Source: Rhyzopertha dominica
Lineage: Eukaryota > Arthropoda > Insecta > Coleoptera > Bostrichidae
Assembly: GCA_025024175.1 (NCBI GenBank)
Contig: QCXZ01000041.1
Span: forward strand, 50,525,786 to 50,589,785
DNA length: 64,000 bases
Direction: 5' to 3'
A program made the position numbers and the translations under genes. Positions within the stretch are counted from its first letter, which is position 1. Every line of letters begins with the position of its first letter. This document shows, piece by piece, positions 40,001 to 53,077 of the stretch. Under the pieces are notes generated by a model. The model was not told the origin of the DNA. It ran no database searches and was given only the letters and a program-made list of their open reading frames with translations.

Positions 40001-43000
40001 AAATATGATAACAGTACTTCATCCTTTATGTTAGATACACGCCGTTTTTAATTCCATTCGTTAAATTCGGAAAATACTTTTTCATAATGTGCCTTGGACT
40101 TCGCAGGCAATGATTATAGAGTTACTTTTGCAGCTTCTTTCAGGGTTTTCCAGGAACATTTTCTTCCATTTCTTACCAACTTCACACATGTTTGCAAATG
40201 GAGTCGATAAACAATCGAAAATGACAACAATTCTACAACTCCCGATATTTCTTTAGTTAAATTCTATGATTTTTGGGGTAGCAGCCGCTGTCACAGCGAA
40301 ATGTCAGATTATTTCTCGATTAAATCAGATAAAATTCAGGCGATTTTTATTCTAAATGCCTGTTATTATGGATAAAACGTTGTATTGGTCGCATTTTATC
40401 CACTTAAGAAAATTAGACGCGAGAGCGAAGCTATCTGAAACACTTGTACAATAAATAACTATTAAATTATTAAGTTACCTGTTTCAATTTTGTGCGATAC
40501 TTTATTGATTCTCTGAATACACTTCCTGATCGCTCAAACAGTTTATTTTCTTACATTGTAATCATTTTATTATGTTTATGTTTTGTTCTAAACTGTCAAC
40601 AAACATTAACGCAGTGTTTTCAAGATCAGTTTACGACTACATTAGGTCAAAAGGTTAATTAGTTCACCTTTAAAACCATCTCTCCAATAAAATGATCAAA
40701 CGGTTGCTACTGTCTTGCGGGTTACGTAATGCAACTTTAATTATGGAATAAAACTTAAATTTATCGACCAGATAATAACAATGCACAGATCATTATCTAA
40801 CACACACCACCTGAGGCGTGGGCAGCGTGGAAATCCGATTACCTTGACTTTTCCCAATGATCTACGATATCTCTTTCATAGTGTCGCGCACGATCGATCT
40901 GCTCCAATTATTGGCGGATATCTCAATTTTTCCCCGCCTTTGTCATTGTTTCAGTCGCAAGCCTCTATTAAAATCGAATCTAGCTGGCTAAAAAATTAAT
41001 TACTCGGGCGGTTTCATTACCAAGGACTAAAATGTTTTGTCGAAACAGAATGGACTCCATTAGGTAGGTCAAGATGATTTATACATATATTGAGCAGATC
41101 TTCAATGTATTCTTAAGGTGGCCGAACGCAGATACTTAAAAAATGTTTTTCCTTATTTGAATGTATGCTTATAAACATAGTGGGAAACTTTCTAATTCAA
41201 TTTTGCTTGCTTTTTAAACTGCCATTATTTCTTAATTCGAAATGTTTTAGTTTTCAGTTTTCAAAGTAATAGTNGATTAGAGATTAACTATATAATAAAT
41301 TAATACTTATAGATTACAGATTAATTAACACATCTAACTTACAAATTCTGAGATTGCTATAAATCANCCTCGAATAAATAATGAAGATGTTCGTTTTGGA
41401 TCTCTCCCTAATATAACTGGTTTAACAATACAAATGATTAGAATTTTTCAAAGTGAAAATTTAAAAGTAGCTGTTAAAAACGTAAAGAAAGGTTCAAATC
41501 TGTTTAGTCACCCCAAATCAAAAATACCATTAAATATTCAGTCAGGTGTGGTTTATTGTTTAACATGTGTCAGTTGTGGTAAAATTATGTAGGACAAACA
41601 TCCCAATGGCTATCTAATAGATTAGCTCTTCACAAAAGTGACATCACCACAAAACGTGATAGATGTGCTCTAGCTGAGCATATATTATTTAACAAGTATA
41701 GGGTAGATTGAGACAACGTTAATATTTTAGACAAAGAACAGCAAACCAATAAAAGATTAATTCTTGAAATGTACCATATTAATAGAAAAGAAAACACAAT
41801 CAACAAAAAATCAGACACAAATCAATTAACTAACATTTACACATATTTACTGTCTCCTGACCTTCTTCATTAAAATTCTATCTATAAATTTGAACAGAAA
41901 TAGATGTTATATGAAACGTTTTTTGATCGTTTGCACTGTGACTTGACATAAAATTGACAAAAAAATTTGGTATCGTTTTATTTTTGAAATGTGTCATCTA
42001 ATATAAATTACAAGGAGAAAATTTACCAAAGGCTTACTAATATATGTATATAGGTGTATGTTAGAGAACGTGGCATGCGTTTGTAAAAGGCTGATTTATA
42101 GCAATCTCATAATATGTAAGTTAGATGTGTTAATTAGTCTGTAACTGATAAGTGCTGTTTTTACAGAAGCCCTGACGAAGACTTTAATAAAGTCGAAAGC
42201 TTGGCAATAATTAAAGAGTTCACTCTATTAAAAATAACAACAAGGTCGATTACCCCCTAATTTAAGAAAAATATTTATATAATTGTGCGACCGCAAACTT
42301 TTAACAAATAATAAATTAATATATGAAAATTAAGTTTTTCTCCAGCCCTGGTTTACAACTACTGCTAAGGGCACAATGCCACCTTAAANATGCAAAACGA
42401 AAGATCTAGAAACTGGATTCAGTTTTCTGGTTTGACCAGCTGAAATAAAATTACAACTCTATCGAATTAATCGTCCAGTTAAGGTGGAAAATTTGGAAGT
42501 AAAAATCTGCTGCGGTTTCAGATTTCTTATTATTGCTCTGTGTAAATCCCCACACTAATGTGTCGAACATAGTTTTTCACCAAGTAATGGAAAAACACCC
42601 AAATAACAAATCTCGAAACCATCTCATTCACATCCAACGGACACGAACCCTGGAAATGAGTCATCGCAAAACCAGAACGCATGGGGATTCACATGCATTG
42701 AACTAACCAACTTTCATCTACCTGCAGACCACTTTTATGAATAAATCACCACATTATGCCGCTAAACGGCTGTGGTTTCTATCGGGCATAATTGATGGAG
42801 TTGTACTGGCGCGGGACTTACCCAGGTGGATGGGGTATTTCCCGGTCAGAAAGGCCGAACGCGAAGGAGTGCAAAGAGCCTGGGTATAGTGACTGTTGAG
42901 GATGACTCCATTGTAAGCCAGGGCATCGATGTTGGGAGTTGGGATTTCATCGCTGCCATGGAAGCCTACGTCGTTGAAACCCTGAAAGGAATTAGAGGAC

Positions 43001-46000
43001 ATGGTTATTAAGCGATGGCCTTATTTAAAATCTTGTCAATGAAAAACAGTCACATGATATTAATTCAAAGAACTGTCCAAACAGGATTACTTTTTTACAA
43101 GATTTCACCGGATTGTCACTTTACTTACAGATTCTTTTACATCATTGAAGAGGCAATCTTTCAAATGCTGATCTTCGTTTTTTTGCTATATTCCCAATAT
43201 TAAATCGTAGAAATCTGCTACTGATGTTCTCCTCTATATTTATTAATTAGTACCTAAACCATTTGCACCAGGATTGATCTTCTTCCTTATACTTTTCATC
43301 ATTTTCGTTACTGTCTTTCTCAATGTCACCTACAATTTAGACACCTTCCAAATGCTCGTTCCACCATTCTTATCTCTATAAAGCAGAAATATTTTCCTGT
43401 TCTTTAATGCCTGATACAAGTTTCTCATCTCTTTTCTCTTGTTTGTTTTTTTCTTTCTAATTTATTTTCAAGAGATGCTTTATTGTCTCTGTATAAATGC
43501 TCTCTTCCCTATAAGTCTTATTAGTTACTTTTTGGTACATTTTTCATGTTTCATTACTACTCAGTACTTCAACGTTCAATGTTCTTATAGCTCGTTTTAC
43601 TTTTGTTTTTTTAGGTACAATAATGTTATAATTTTAAATGGAATGCTTTGAGCAATTACGTCAGGCTTCTTTATATACTAGGTATAATGTTGTTTTTATG
43701 ACGAGTACTTCTTGTTTCCAATGTAAAAGTGGCAATACATCGGGTTTCTGACGTATCAATTATACAATTTCATTGTATTTGTACAGCAATTCATTCTTGA
43801 CGCCTTTTAACTGCAACCGCCACTACATAGAGTATTGTAAAGGTGTACGAGTTGCATAAAAAATACAATTGCGTGCTACGCAAATGGAAACCTTCATTCT
43901 TACATTTCCACCGGTATTTATAGTACTTATAATGAGCTATTTATGTGAATGTGTCATATTTAAAACGCTAATAAATAGTAGTTAATAAAAAAAGCGAAGG
44001 TATGCGAGGAAATTATTAAAATATTTTTTCGTTAATTGTAAAGTGTAAGATAATATTTACAGTTCTATATTAATTACTAAACAGACAAATTTAACTCGGT
44101 TTTCAAAGGAATAAATTTTACACAGTGTGAATTGGTCAAATGTAATAAATTCAATATTTGATTGGTGTGCGAGGCACTATACTTTCTTTGATTTAATAAA
44201 TAAGTATATCAATGCTCTTATGTTTCTAGTTATTTTGGGGTTTATTCGACCTTAGATTATTTGAAAGAATACTCTTTTTTCCAATGTCAAGCTTTCGACT
44301 ATATTCAAGTCTTCGTCAGGACTTCTACAAGCAGTTTGCAATTTTTATATACAAAATATTCTTAAATTACTAATCAACAATTATGTACTTACAGGAAATT
44401 TGAGATTATGCAATTCCTATGGTATTATTTTTTGTATTTGTATGATCCTGGTATTTAACGAAAAAAATGGATTGAAAAATGTAACATATTTTTGTAATTC
44501 GAATTCTTTCAAATTCAAATTTAAAACAATTTCAAGACTACAAAACAATACTACCAATACATCAATATGACCAACTACTACATAATATAAATAACTATTA
44601 TTATTATTATTTTTTTTTATTAATTTGAACTATTATTTAAATTATTTAATTTATATATAGCAGAAAATAACAGACTGTAATTTTGAAAATACTAAATATG
44701 TTAAGTTAGTTTTTCGTTAAATACCAGGATCATACAAATACAAAAAAATAATACCATAGGAATTGCATAATCTCAAATTTCCTGTAAGTACAAAATTTAA
44801 GAATATTTTGTATATAAAAATTGTAAACTGCTTGTAGAAGTCCTGACGAAGACTTGAATATAGTCGAAAGCTTGACATTGGCAAAAAGAGTATTCTTTCA
44901 ATTAATCTAAGGTCGAATAAACCCCAAAATAACTAAATACATTGATAACTACGACCGCTACTTCCTTTAAATTATCAATGCTTTTATATTTGTAAATGGC
45001 CCAAAGAACTCTAACAGATGATAACTGTTATTAACTGTATATTGATGTGTCAAAATTTCGATAGTCAACCTTAGTATCAAATGGAATGTCATGTATATAT
45101 GATTTTTATTTTTTTAACAGCTATGCAAAAAACAAATCAAGTCAATATTTGTAGAGAAAAGGGCCAGTTTCCTCAACAGGTCACGTCAAATTAATTCATT
45201 ATTATAGTCAGTAAAAAGTTAGATGTTGATGGGAATTTAAACGAGAAACTGTCAGTCAGAACTTAACTTAAGATTCTAATGAAACATAGCCAAATCTGGC
45301 GAGTAAAGCATCGTAATCGCAACCTCGAGAAGGATAAACACTATCAAAGATCAACGAAATAATAGGTTTTTGTTGTGTAAGTAACCAACTCCATAAGGTT
45401 CATCACGCCACATCCTTTGTCAACGAAAGCTCGACCTGCAGATAGACCACGATCAGACAGTAGCTAATCCAAAAAACCAGCAGTTCATTACCAAAACCTT
45501 GATCTACATTAATTCAGCGCCTAGGTACTGCAAATCATCATGCAAAAAGCTTCACAGTAATTGGTTATGTAATGCCCTGCGGCTACCAGTCCAGTGGCAA
45601 AAAACTTATCTATAGCACGTTTTGGTACCAAAAAGGTGACACTGGTTCCGCTGACCATTGTTGACGTCAAAAGTCCGAGCTTTTTTTGGGGATGACGAAT
45701 CCAAGGTCTGGCCCGGGAACTTGCAGCGTTCAGAATTCGGAAAAGTGTTTAATATTCATGCGATAACTGTAAAAATGTGTTAGGAGAAGAAAAATCCGGT
45801 CGTTTTTGTGAGAGGACACGTTATGTGGGTCGTACAGCTGATTGTAACCTTGTACTTGAAATCATGCGAGATTGTTATTTTTAGTTTAAGGATATCCCTG
45901 AGAATAAAACGTCAATTAATTGTTCTTGACTGCTTTGTAACGAGCGTTTTAAGTGGCAATGCATGCGTCATGAATTATAAGATTTATTGATCCTAGTCTT

Positions 46001-49000
46001 ATCTACATATGTTCTTTATTTACTGTTTCGCATAAGAAATCAGATGGTATAAAGAGGATCTAAGTGGAGTGAGGTATTTTTCGCCCTTTTCTCTTAAATC
46101 CAGAAGTACATTGCCTTTTTTTTGTGTAGCCGTTTCCTGTTCGTTGTACACTTCCTACACAGGAAGAACGTGTATTATCGATAATTTAGGATTAAACTTT
46201 CACAGTGAAAGTATACGGCAGAGACCAGACGGTATTATTTATGTAGACATAATCCGCGATCAAAAAAGCAACATGCAACTTCGCAAATTATTTAAAACCG
46301 GAGCTAATGGACTAGCTTCAATTTAGAGATCTCCAGAAAAACAAACAACGACATTCTTGGCCTATATATGCCGCATTTTTGCAAACGCAGACGATGACAT
46401 TATACGCACAACAATTAACGTGGGTTGTGTAATATTTATCTAATGCTTTTACTTTCGAATCACGTGACTAAATAAATCATACCGCAAGCAGGTTGTTTGT
46501 TTCGACATTTCTCCTGCTTGAAGATGCTCTTAATGTTATTACCTTAGCGTTGTTAGATTTGTACCACTTCTTGGGATAGTGAACGAAATCATTCTGGTAC
46601 TATTCTGGTATTACAGATGATTTAGCAAAATAAAGAATGTTGACAAGAACGAGTTCACATGGTATTTGTTCTTTTTTTTTAATTTTAAGGAAACTATTTA
46701 TTTGCATTTCCAAAGTTTAAAGTTTTTATTTCGCACAGGAAGTTCCATCAGAATGCAGCATTCGTCAAATAGATAAGTAGATATATCTCCAAACGACTTC
46801 CACAAAGGAATCATTCTTTGTTGGTGGAATAATAATAATAATAATAATATATTCCGCTTAATCTTTATAGTAAACTCAACTATTTATATTAGCACAGCAA
46901 AAAAATAGAATCAATAATAAACAAAACAGAGCACAAATTCAAAAGCGATATCGGACAACCTATTAGTTGAATTGCAGTCAACGAACCTCATTGAGTCCGA
47001 ACGAGTTATCATGAAATCTGACGATCGAAAAAGAACTGCCTTAGTTTAAATTTAAATTTGTTAATATTTTGTTTTTTAAACTAGCTCGGAAGGGAATTAT
47101 ACAGCCTTAAAGCTTTGTATGTGAAGCAGCGAACAAACATAGCAGAGCGATAGAACCCTGTTTTTTATCAACAGAATCCAAACAGGGGTTATATAAAAAT
47201 TGCAATAAATAAAGTATGAGAGAACAAGTGCATAACATAATTGCTTTTTCAAATTAACGGTTAAAAATGTCTACAAGCATACAAAAGCTTAAGATTAGAA
47301 AATGATTTTTGCATTAAGTTAGTTACATGCAGCTTAAATCTGAACTGAGTGTCCATAATGAGACCCAAATTTCTACTATGGTCCACAAAATTTAACCTTG
47401 TACCATCTATATAAACATTGAAAGACTGTTTAAGAAACGATTTACTAATTTACTACCAAAAACCATCAGCCGTGACATAAACGAATTCAATTTAAGGCCG
47501 TGTTCAGCAACAATTTTCTTAAGTTTTCAAGTTCTTCATTCAGAAAATACAACTGTGTATCGTCGGCGTAAGCTATTATTATGCAATTACGATCTGAGTG
47601 GACTATATCAGACGTATATATTATGAACAGCAGAGGTCCTAATATGGAGCCTTGCGGAACACCAGATTTAACCGACAATTCAGGGGAGACACTATCCCTA
47701 TATTTTGCTATGGCCTTCTTCCACATTGTGGGGTAATAAGCTTTTTCGTTACAACGATATTGAAGATGTTAATAGGTATAAATCAATAATACATGCAACA
47801 TTTTCAACGAGATGTTTTCTGTGCCACAATTATCTTTTTTGCGTTAAAGAGTGCGGAGTGTACCTCTTCTAGAGTAACCATTCTCAAGGAAAATTCTTGT
47901 AGGGATGGAAATCCAGCATTCTTATAATATTGCATTCTATGATTAGAGATGATATAATTTGATTAAAAATACGGTGAGAAATATGCATTAAGGGAATTGC
48001 TATTTGACAGATTAGAAGGTAGTTCAGATCTTACTTTGTTAGTACTAATGTTTAAATTCCGCAGAGCCGACCAAATAGTGTGTGAATCTCCACTAGAAGC
48101 TATAAGTGGTACATGATACTGTTACATTGGTCCTATCCTTTTTACGATCATTCGATCAGTAAACTGTCTTCAAAATCTCATGGTTTTCTCAGGTTCATCA
48201 AAAGTAGAGTGTGTTGAAAGCCACAGCAAACCAAGGAAGATATTCTTGTATTATTTCATGTCGTCTGCGATAAATGAAAAGGAAATTTTGTCTAATAGAT
48301 CCGGTAGGTAAATATTTACAATGCATGAATGCGTCTGAGAATTGAAGCTAACTTTACAAGACAAAATTCAAGCGAAATTTTAGAGAATTGAAAGATCTAG
48401 ATGTCGAGGGATATTTGCATTTTTTGGAAAATTTTATAAAACGAAATTACCTGTACTAATTTCTTTTGGTGGTTACATTTATAAACTTTACTTTCGTTTA
48501 TCCAAGTCGGGTGATTATGACAAAATATTGAACTTTCGAGGCTACTGTTCGCCTACACTCATTAAACAGACTATAACGGCATTATACACACCTAACCTTA
48601 TAGTATCATTATCAATACCAAGAATACGAGAAAACCGTTCCTTTAACACAAGGTTAACTGACTAATCCCAGTCACATGATACAAATTTTTTAATAGGGCG
48701 CATACAGTTTCCGGTTGTACTTGTCAGGACGAGGAAACTTCCCTAAAATATCACGGGAGATGCCAGCATTGAATATTAGTAATTCCTCTGCTCGTGGAGT
48801 AGCACAATCACGGCCAAAACCAAGGTTACAGAGCAACAAGTTTGCACTTTCTACTATTTTAATTAGAGAACTCGGAATTATCGCAGTGTGGTAAAGTTTG
48901 AAGCAAAAAGTAAATCTGGTAGATTATTAATTAAGCATTAAAGTAGTTTACATATAAAAATGATGAAGAGTTCAATTTAATATTCATCACGACTGGAATT

Positions 49001-52000
49001 TACCGTATTCTTAATTGTAGATCAATTATATTGTGTTGTCTGACACAGTTTAATACAATGTTTATATCAATACACGTGTCTAGATTACACTTAAATACGT
49101 TGCTTTGAAAAAACGAAATGTTGAGCTCTAATTTTGCCATTAGGTAACATGAAAGCGAATTTTTTTAAAGTGTTAATAGTATAAGAATTTGGGACACAAA
49201 AACTTATACAAATACATGAAGTCAGCTACCGGAATATACATGATGGAAGTAAATTGTGAAAAATCAGATAATTTGTACAAACGAATGTTAGTCTATATCT
49301 ATATGAAGCTCAACGAGAAAATAATTAAGCAAGTGACGCTTTTTCTTTCTTCACATGTAGTATGTCTAAAGAAACAACTAAAAATCTGTAAACTGATGTT
49401 AATCTTGAAGTATTTTATGTCCAAAATAACGTTTATACAAAAAATAAATAAAAAATTCAAGCTCTATATTCTGAAGAATACATGGCCTTTGTAAATTTCT
49501 GTAAATTTCATACGTTCTATTCTATTTATTTAATGTTCATAATAAACATTATTGGAGTGATGAGAATCTTCATTTGTTACCACAGGACACTTTGCAAATT
49601 TTGGAAAAGAGAAGAGATTTCCTTGTATGCAGGGTCCGCCACCTATAACTCCCCAGGCTCGTATTTTCTTTATTTTTTTTTACGTACAACCTTAAGTTAT
49701 ATGTGAAATTGTAGGTCTTTTTAAACTTTTTAAAAATAGCTTGGTGGCTGTAAAAAAATTTTTGCAGATTATCATATTTTGTGTTTAGTTATTTTTTGTA
49801 AATATTTTTTAACCTTACCTCGTATAATAAATATTGCTTCACAGTTAAATGCCGACTTTTGTCTTTTTTAATTTGTGTCATTACCATGTATGCGTAATTT
49901 TTATTTCTTCTTAGTGAAAAACAAGAAAAACTAGGGTCGTTTACAATTTTTATGTGTTAGTTTAGTAGCTTATTACGGTACAAATTGTGCCTACATACCC
50001 ATCGCTGCACACAAAACCCCAAAATTTTTTAGTACGCGATATAGAAAACCAAACTAGCCTCATCGCAGGGTTTCGCTTTCTAGCCTCTCTCTCTTTAGAA
50101 CGAACTTTGTACTTGATTTATTTAAAAGTTACTCAAAATTTTGGGGGTTTGTGTGCAGCGATGGTTATGTAGGCATAATTTGTACCATAATAAGCTACTA
50201 AATTAACACTTAAAAAATTGTGAACGAAGAAAATACGAGCCTGGGGAGTTTTAGGTGGCGGACCCTGTATACTATGCTGGGTAAAGTTTTTAAACGAGTT
50301 TTTCTCTAAAACGGCTTATTTTATCGGGCTGTAACAACAGAGCCTTTTTGTTATGACGTATTTGTGGTAAAGCGTTTACTTAAAATAGAACTTTCCTTGT
50401 CGACATAAATAGAGAATAAATATTATTAGCCAATACTTGATTACAATAATACACAGTTCTGTGTTAAATGGCTCTTAAAATCGATTAATTATCAGTAAGT
50501 ATAAAAGTGGGGAAACTTTATACGCGTTTCTTACACAAACCAAATTCGTTAATGATATAATAGTTTAATCTGTATATAGCTACCTAAAAAACAATTTAAT
50601 TCGCCAAACCCGTAGGAACCTTGCTATTAGCATACGTTCCACATGTTTATTTTACATCAGGGGCGAAAAAAGCATTAATTAGCACAAAAATCAACTTAAT
50701 TGGACCAGCATCTGGTAGCGGTTTCAGATGATTAATAAGAGTAAAACGCACGTAAGTACTCCATTTTTATGTAACAGCATATAAACACAGGTGGCTTTGT
50801 CCGGTATAAATAAGATCCTTTTTATGCTGTTTAATTACGCCAAGGTAAGTGTTGTAAAAAATATCGGGAGGTAACACTTGTGCAATCTGAGTAATACATT
50901 AAATTAACTTGATTGAAGGTAAAGGAACTCAAAATTTTGATCACAACAATTAATTCCAGATGATTCCATGAAACAATATAACGTGAGAATATCCTGTAGC
51001 ATTAAAATGTAGTTACGTATTCCTCGCTAAAATAAAGTTTTGTATTCGCGCGCTCACTGTATAATTTTGCATTTATATGATCAATCTGTGCATGTTCTAG
51101 AATGTTCCAGAACAAATCGTGTTTAGAAGAGTGAAATATTAAACTACTCTTTTATTCAGTCTTACTTAAAGTGTGGTTAACATTTTGGATAAGTAATAAC
51201 GAAACTGAAGTCATTAGGTTAGCTCATTATGTCGGATGAGTTTAAGCAATCTGGTGAAATTTCTATCTGATTACGTTACAATGAAATATATTATCTACCC
51301 TGAAAAGGTTTCAAAAGAAACGATTGACAATATTTTCAGTTTACACAATCTCTATAATTGCTGGTTTACATTTCCGAATTCTCAATTAGCATTAAATATG
51401 TTCTTGGAAGTGACAGGAACTATAAAAATAGTTAATATACAAATCTTTGAGTAGTGCTGTAGTTTACTGTCGTCTTGCACAAAATTACTAACACATAACC
51501 ATTTTATTGTTTAATTATCGTATGGTGATTACATTAAACAAAATTGCAATCACTGCATAATGCAAAATCCGAATTAATGGTACCTTTTTATAACTATATA
51601 CTCTACTTAGAATAGAAATAATCATAATTCTTGGAACGGGATCTGTACAATGCAAAAAATGCGACCAATAATCGCATTAAGTATAAATAATTAAAAATTC
51701 CTAACAAAATGAAGGGACATTCCTTGTTTAATGTCAAATAAATAAAGGTTTAAGGTAAAGTATGTTTAATACATCGAGTTATACTAATTACGAAAAATAT
51801 GGTATTTTATCAGTTTACTTCAATACAGAAGAAATGCATAAGGCGACAATGCTATATTTAAACAGGTGTTGCATTTTAACCAAATGTTTTTTAGTTCTTA
51901 ACCTTCAAGCTGATTTAATGTGATTGTAAGAACAAATCTTGATTCTTTTGTGCAACCAAGAATTAGAGCATATAATAGAAAACTAAACGAAGATGACTAT

Positions 52001-53077
52001 AAATGTTTCCTATTTCATTGCAACAAATCAAAATACATTATGTCACCAAGGTGAAGTTGGAGTTTCTAAAATGAAAGGGAATGCTTTTAAAAAAATAACG
52101 TAAAAATATTGACTGTGTATAGTAAAATGCATACATAACATTCATGGCTGCTAGCTAGATGCAAAACAAGAATAAAAGATACTTTTATAGAAAAACGGGA
52201 ATAACTCAGTTGAGATTGAAGATAAACATAACAAACCACAATTAGAAGAACATCTTTTTAACCAGCAAAAAATCAAGGTATACATTTCTCAACTTTATTT
52301 TACTTTACTGTGGTAGATTTACCAGAAGGTGTATCAGTGTTGTTTCATTGTGTTATTTTAATCTAATAAATTTTTGTAAAAGATTTTCAAATCTGCGTTT
52401 TCAAAACTCTCAAAGAACATGAAAAAAATTGAGTGAAACGAAGGTCTAACACAAATACCAAATGATTATACTAGAACACTTTCTGAACTCAAAACTTTTT
52501 AATTTTTTAATTTTAAATGAATATTTCGAATCAGGAAAAGCTTGAAGGTTTTAGAAGGTTATATTAAATTTATGTGTGTGTGGATCGTTTATCAAGCTGA
52601 AAGGAAACGAATATGAAATTGATAAAGCTGCAGAGGTAACAGCCAGTTAAAATTTTGCATATGGATTAGAGATTCGTTTTTAAAAAAAATTTATACCAAA
52701 ACTACCGGCAAATGAAATGTGTATGTTCACACTGAAGAGTGAAGTAGCAGCAATGTTTTGTTAATTTGTTTTCAAAGCTTAATATGTGTTTAAAAAAAAC
52801 TTATTTGTTTCAGAAAAAAGTTGATCAAATGACATATCTTTTGAAGGAGAAAATAAAGATTTTTGACTTGACACTTTCATCTATGGACTATTATGAATCT
52901 ACTATAATTTTACGTAAAAAAAGTTACAAATTTGTGCACCGACACCCCCAAAAAAACCACAAACAACCGACTCACCATGTCATCAGCAACAATCACAATG
53001 ATGTTGGGCTTCGATTGTCCCAGCACCCATGGGCACACCACCAGGAGGCAGAGGATCTCCAGGCAAATCTTCCCCAT
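31060..53077 (-). CDS. Arylsulfatase B-like sulfatase with C-terminal membrane anchor
   Basis: Six exons: 52976-53077, 42822-42981, 37975-38201, 35135-35548, 32542-32677, 31060-31961, in phase, 646 residues. A signal peptide ([17 protein letters not shown]) precedes the first metal-binding motif IIVIVADDM (Asp32, Asp33). CTPSR at residues 71-75 is the sulfatase signature whose Cys71 is converted to formylglycine. GKWHLGFF (second signature) and SDNGAQTWG (metal binding) follow, then [14 protein letters not shown] and [10 protein letters not shown], typical of arylsulfatases B/I/J. These enzymes hydrolyse sulfate esters, in ARSB from dermatan/chondroitin sulfate. Unusually, residues about 567-593 form a hydrophobic helix followed by a basic 53-residue tail, implying a type I membrane protein. 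The ATG at 53077 was chosen because it directly precedes the signal peptide and is downstream of a TATA box. Introns 1-4 are 2.4 to 10 kb and full of transposon remnants. Confidence 0.93.
33676..34983 (-). mobile_element. Mariner-type element with both terminal inverted repeats
   Basis: A 1.3-kb element in intron 4 of the arylsulfatase gene. Its ends are inverted copies of about 31 bases (33676-33706 and 34952-34983), sharing ACGAAATTAA and CAACCCAAAATACATT. On the minus strand lies a broken transposase: an N-terminal helix-turn-helix part at 34419-34850 (starting [17 protein letters not shown], with [16 protein letters not shown]), a middle part at 34194-34406, and a C-terminal part at 33855-34140 containing [18 protein letters not shown] residues around the last catalytic position and ITPEML. 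Frameshifts separate the three parts, so it is inactive. The total size fits mariner. Confidence 0.8.
36136..36966 (-). mobile_element. Short element with 22-bp inverted ends and THAP-domain remnant
   Basis: The ends CGTGACGTCAGGTGTCTTGTAA (36136-36157) and its inverted counterpart (36945-36966) match at 19 of 22 positions. Inside, the minus strand at 36543-36878 reads a THAP-like zinc-binding module ([30 protein letters not shown]). THAP domains occur at the N-terminus of P-element-type transposases and their domesticated relatives. The catalytic part is absent, so this is a deleted or non-autonomous copy. It lies in intron 3 of the arylsulfatase gene. Confidence 0.6.
36990..37050 (+). repeat. 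Hammerhead-like core, probable Penelope-type end
   Basis: Contains a hairpin GATTACA-GGT-GTAATC directly followed by CGAAACGTCAG. This is the arrangement (stem II then GAAA) seen in terminal repeats of Penelope-like elements, though the usual CTGANGA is mutated to TGACAAA here. Remnant only. Confidence 0.35.
37190..37800 (+). pseudogene. Transposase remnant (Tc1/mariner-like N-terminal part)
   Basis: The plus-strand frame 37201-37620 contains [30 protein letters not shown] and [13 protein letters not shown]. This resembles a helix-turn-helix region and pre-catalytic segment of a DDE transposase family common in insects, in which the R-W-R-R-x-Y-L motif leads into the first catalytic Asp. Here a stop follows at once and the rest is scrambled. 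Two Ns at 37532 and 37538. Intron 3 of arylsulfatase. Confidence 0.5.
38475..38495. repeat. AAAT microsatellite
   Basis: About five tandem copies of AAAT/AATA in intron 2 of the arylsulfatase gene. Confidence 0.7.
39771..40465 (-). repeat. Interspersed repeat, copy 1 (inverted relative to copy 2)
   Basis: Aligns in reverse complement with 59496-60311 over nearly its whole length. Shared phrases include GTTCTTGTTAAATCTGCAGA, AAACCTTTATTGCAGCCT..AGCATCGAGTAC, GGAGTCGATAAACAATCGAAAA and TCGCATTTTATCCACTT. Copy 1 lacks a stretch of about 43 bases present in copy 2. No protein family recognised; probably an old transposon. Intron 2 of arylsulfatase. Confidence 0.7.
41314..42215 (+). mobile_element. 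Penelope-like element 3' part with GIY-YIG endonuclease remnant
   Basis: The plus-strand frames read [15 protein letters not shown] and then, one base out of frame near 41586, [19 protein letters not shown], followed by [15 protein letters not shown] and [19 protein letters not shown]. This is the GIY-YIG endonuclease domain found at the C-terminus of Penelope-like retroelements. A stop interrupts it (at the D-N-V-N site). The fragment is flanked by inverted arms of about 53 bases (41314-41366 and 42092-42144). After the right arm comes CTGACGA, a GACTTT-AAT-AAAGTC hairpin and GAAA (42172-42200), a hammerhead-ribozyme-like core as described for these elements. Reverse transcriptase is missing. 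Intron 2 of arylsulfatase. Confidence 0.8.
44228..44934. mobile_element. Palindromic (foldback) copy of a Penelope-like terminal repeat
   Basis: Two long inverted arms, about 44228-44467 and 44709-44934, nearly identical apart from a 14-base insertion in the left arm, surround about 240 bases of AT-rich spacer. Each arm carries CTGACGAAGACTTGAATATA followed by GTCGAAAGCTTGACATTGG, related to the end of the Penelope-like fragment at 42172-42215, and ends in AAGGTCGAATAAACCCCAAAATAACT. No coding sequence in the spacer. Intron 1 of arylsulfatase. Confidence 0.75.
46828..48240 (-). mobile_element. Non-LTR retrotransposon remnant (Jockey/CR1-like)
   Basis: The minus strand at 47487-47726 encodes part of a reverse transcriptase: [20 protein letters not shown] and the catalytic YADDTQLY box. 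Upstream (about 47760-48200) lie pieces such as [17 protein letters not shown] that fit the region before the RT, but the RT fingers are deleted. Downstream pieces such as [11 protein letters not shown] fit the thumb. The element ends at an AAT/ATT run (46828-46851), a typical simple 3' tail. Many stops and frameshifts; inactive. Intron 1 of arylsulfatase. Confidence 0.8.
49630..50267. mobile_element. MITE-like palindromic element with 41-bp inverted ends
   Basis: The ends (49630-49670 and 50227-50267, beginning CAGGGTCCGCCACCTA) are inverted copies with one mismatch in 41. Inner arms at about 49939-50032 and 50139-50225 continue the same inverted symmetry. The intact element was therefore a near-perfect palindrome whose left arm later received about 268 bases (49671-49938). 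No coding sequence. Intron 1 of arylsulfatase. Confidence 0.8.

Noticed and set aside
46069..46326. Plus-strand open frame of 85 codons
   Set aside because: No recognised motif, AT-rich intron context, no splice signals at either edge.
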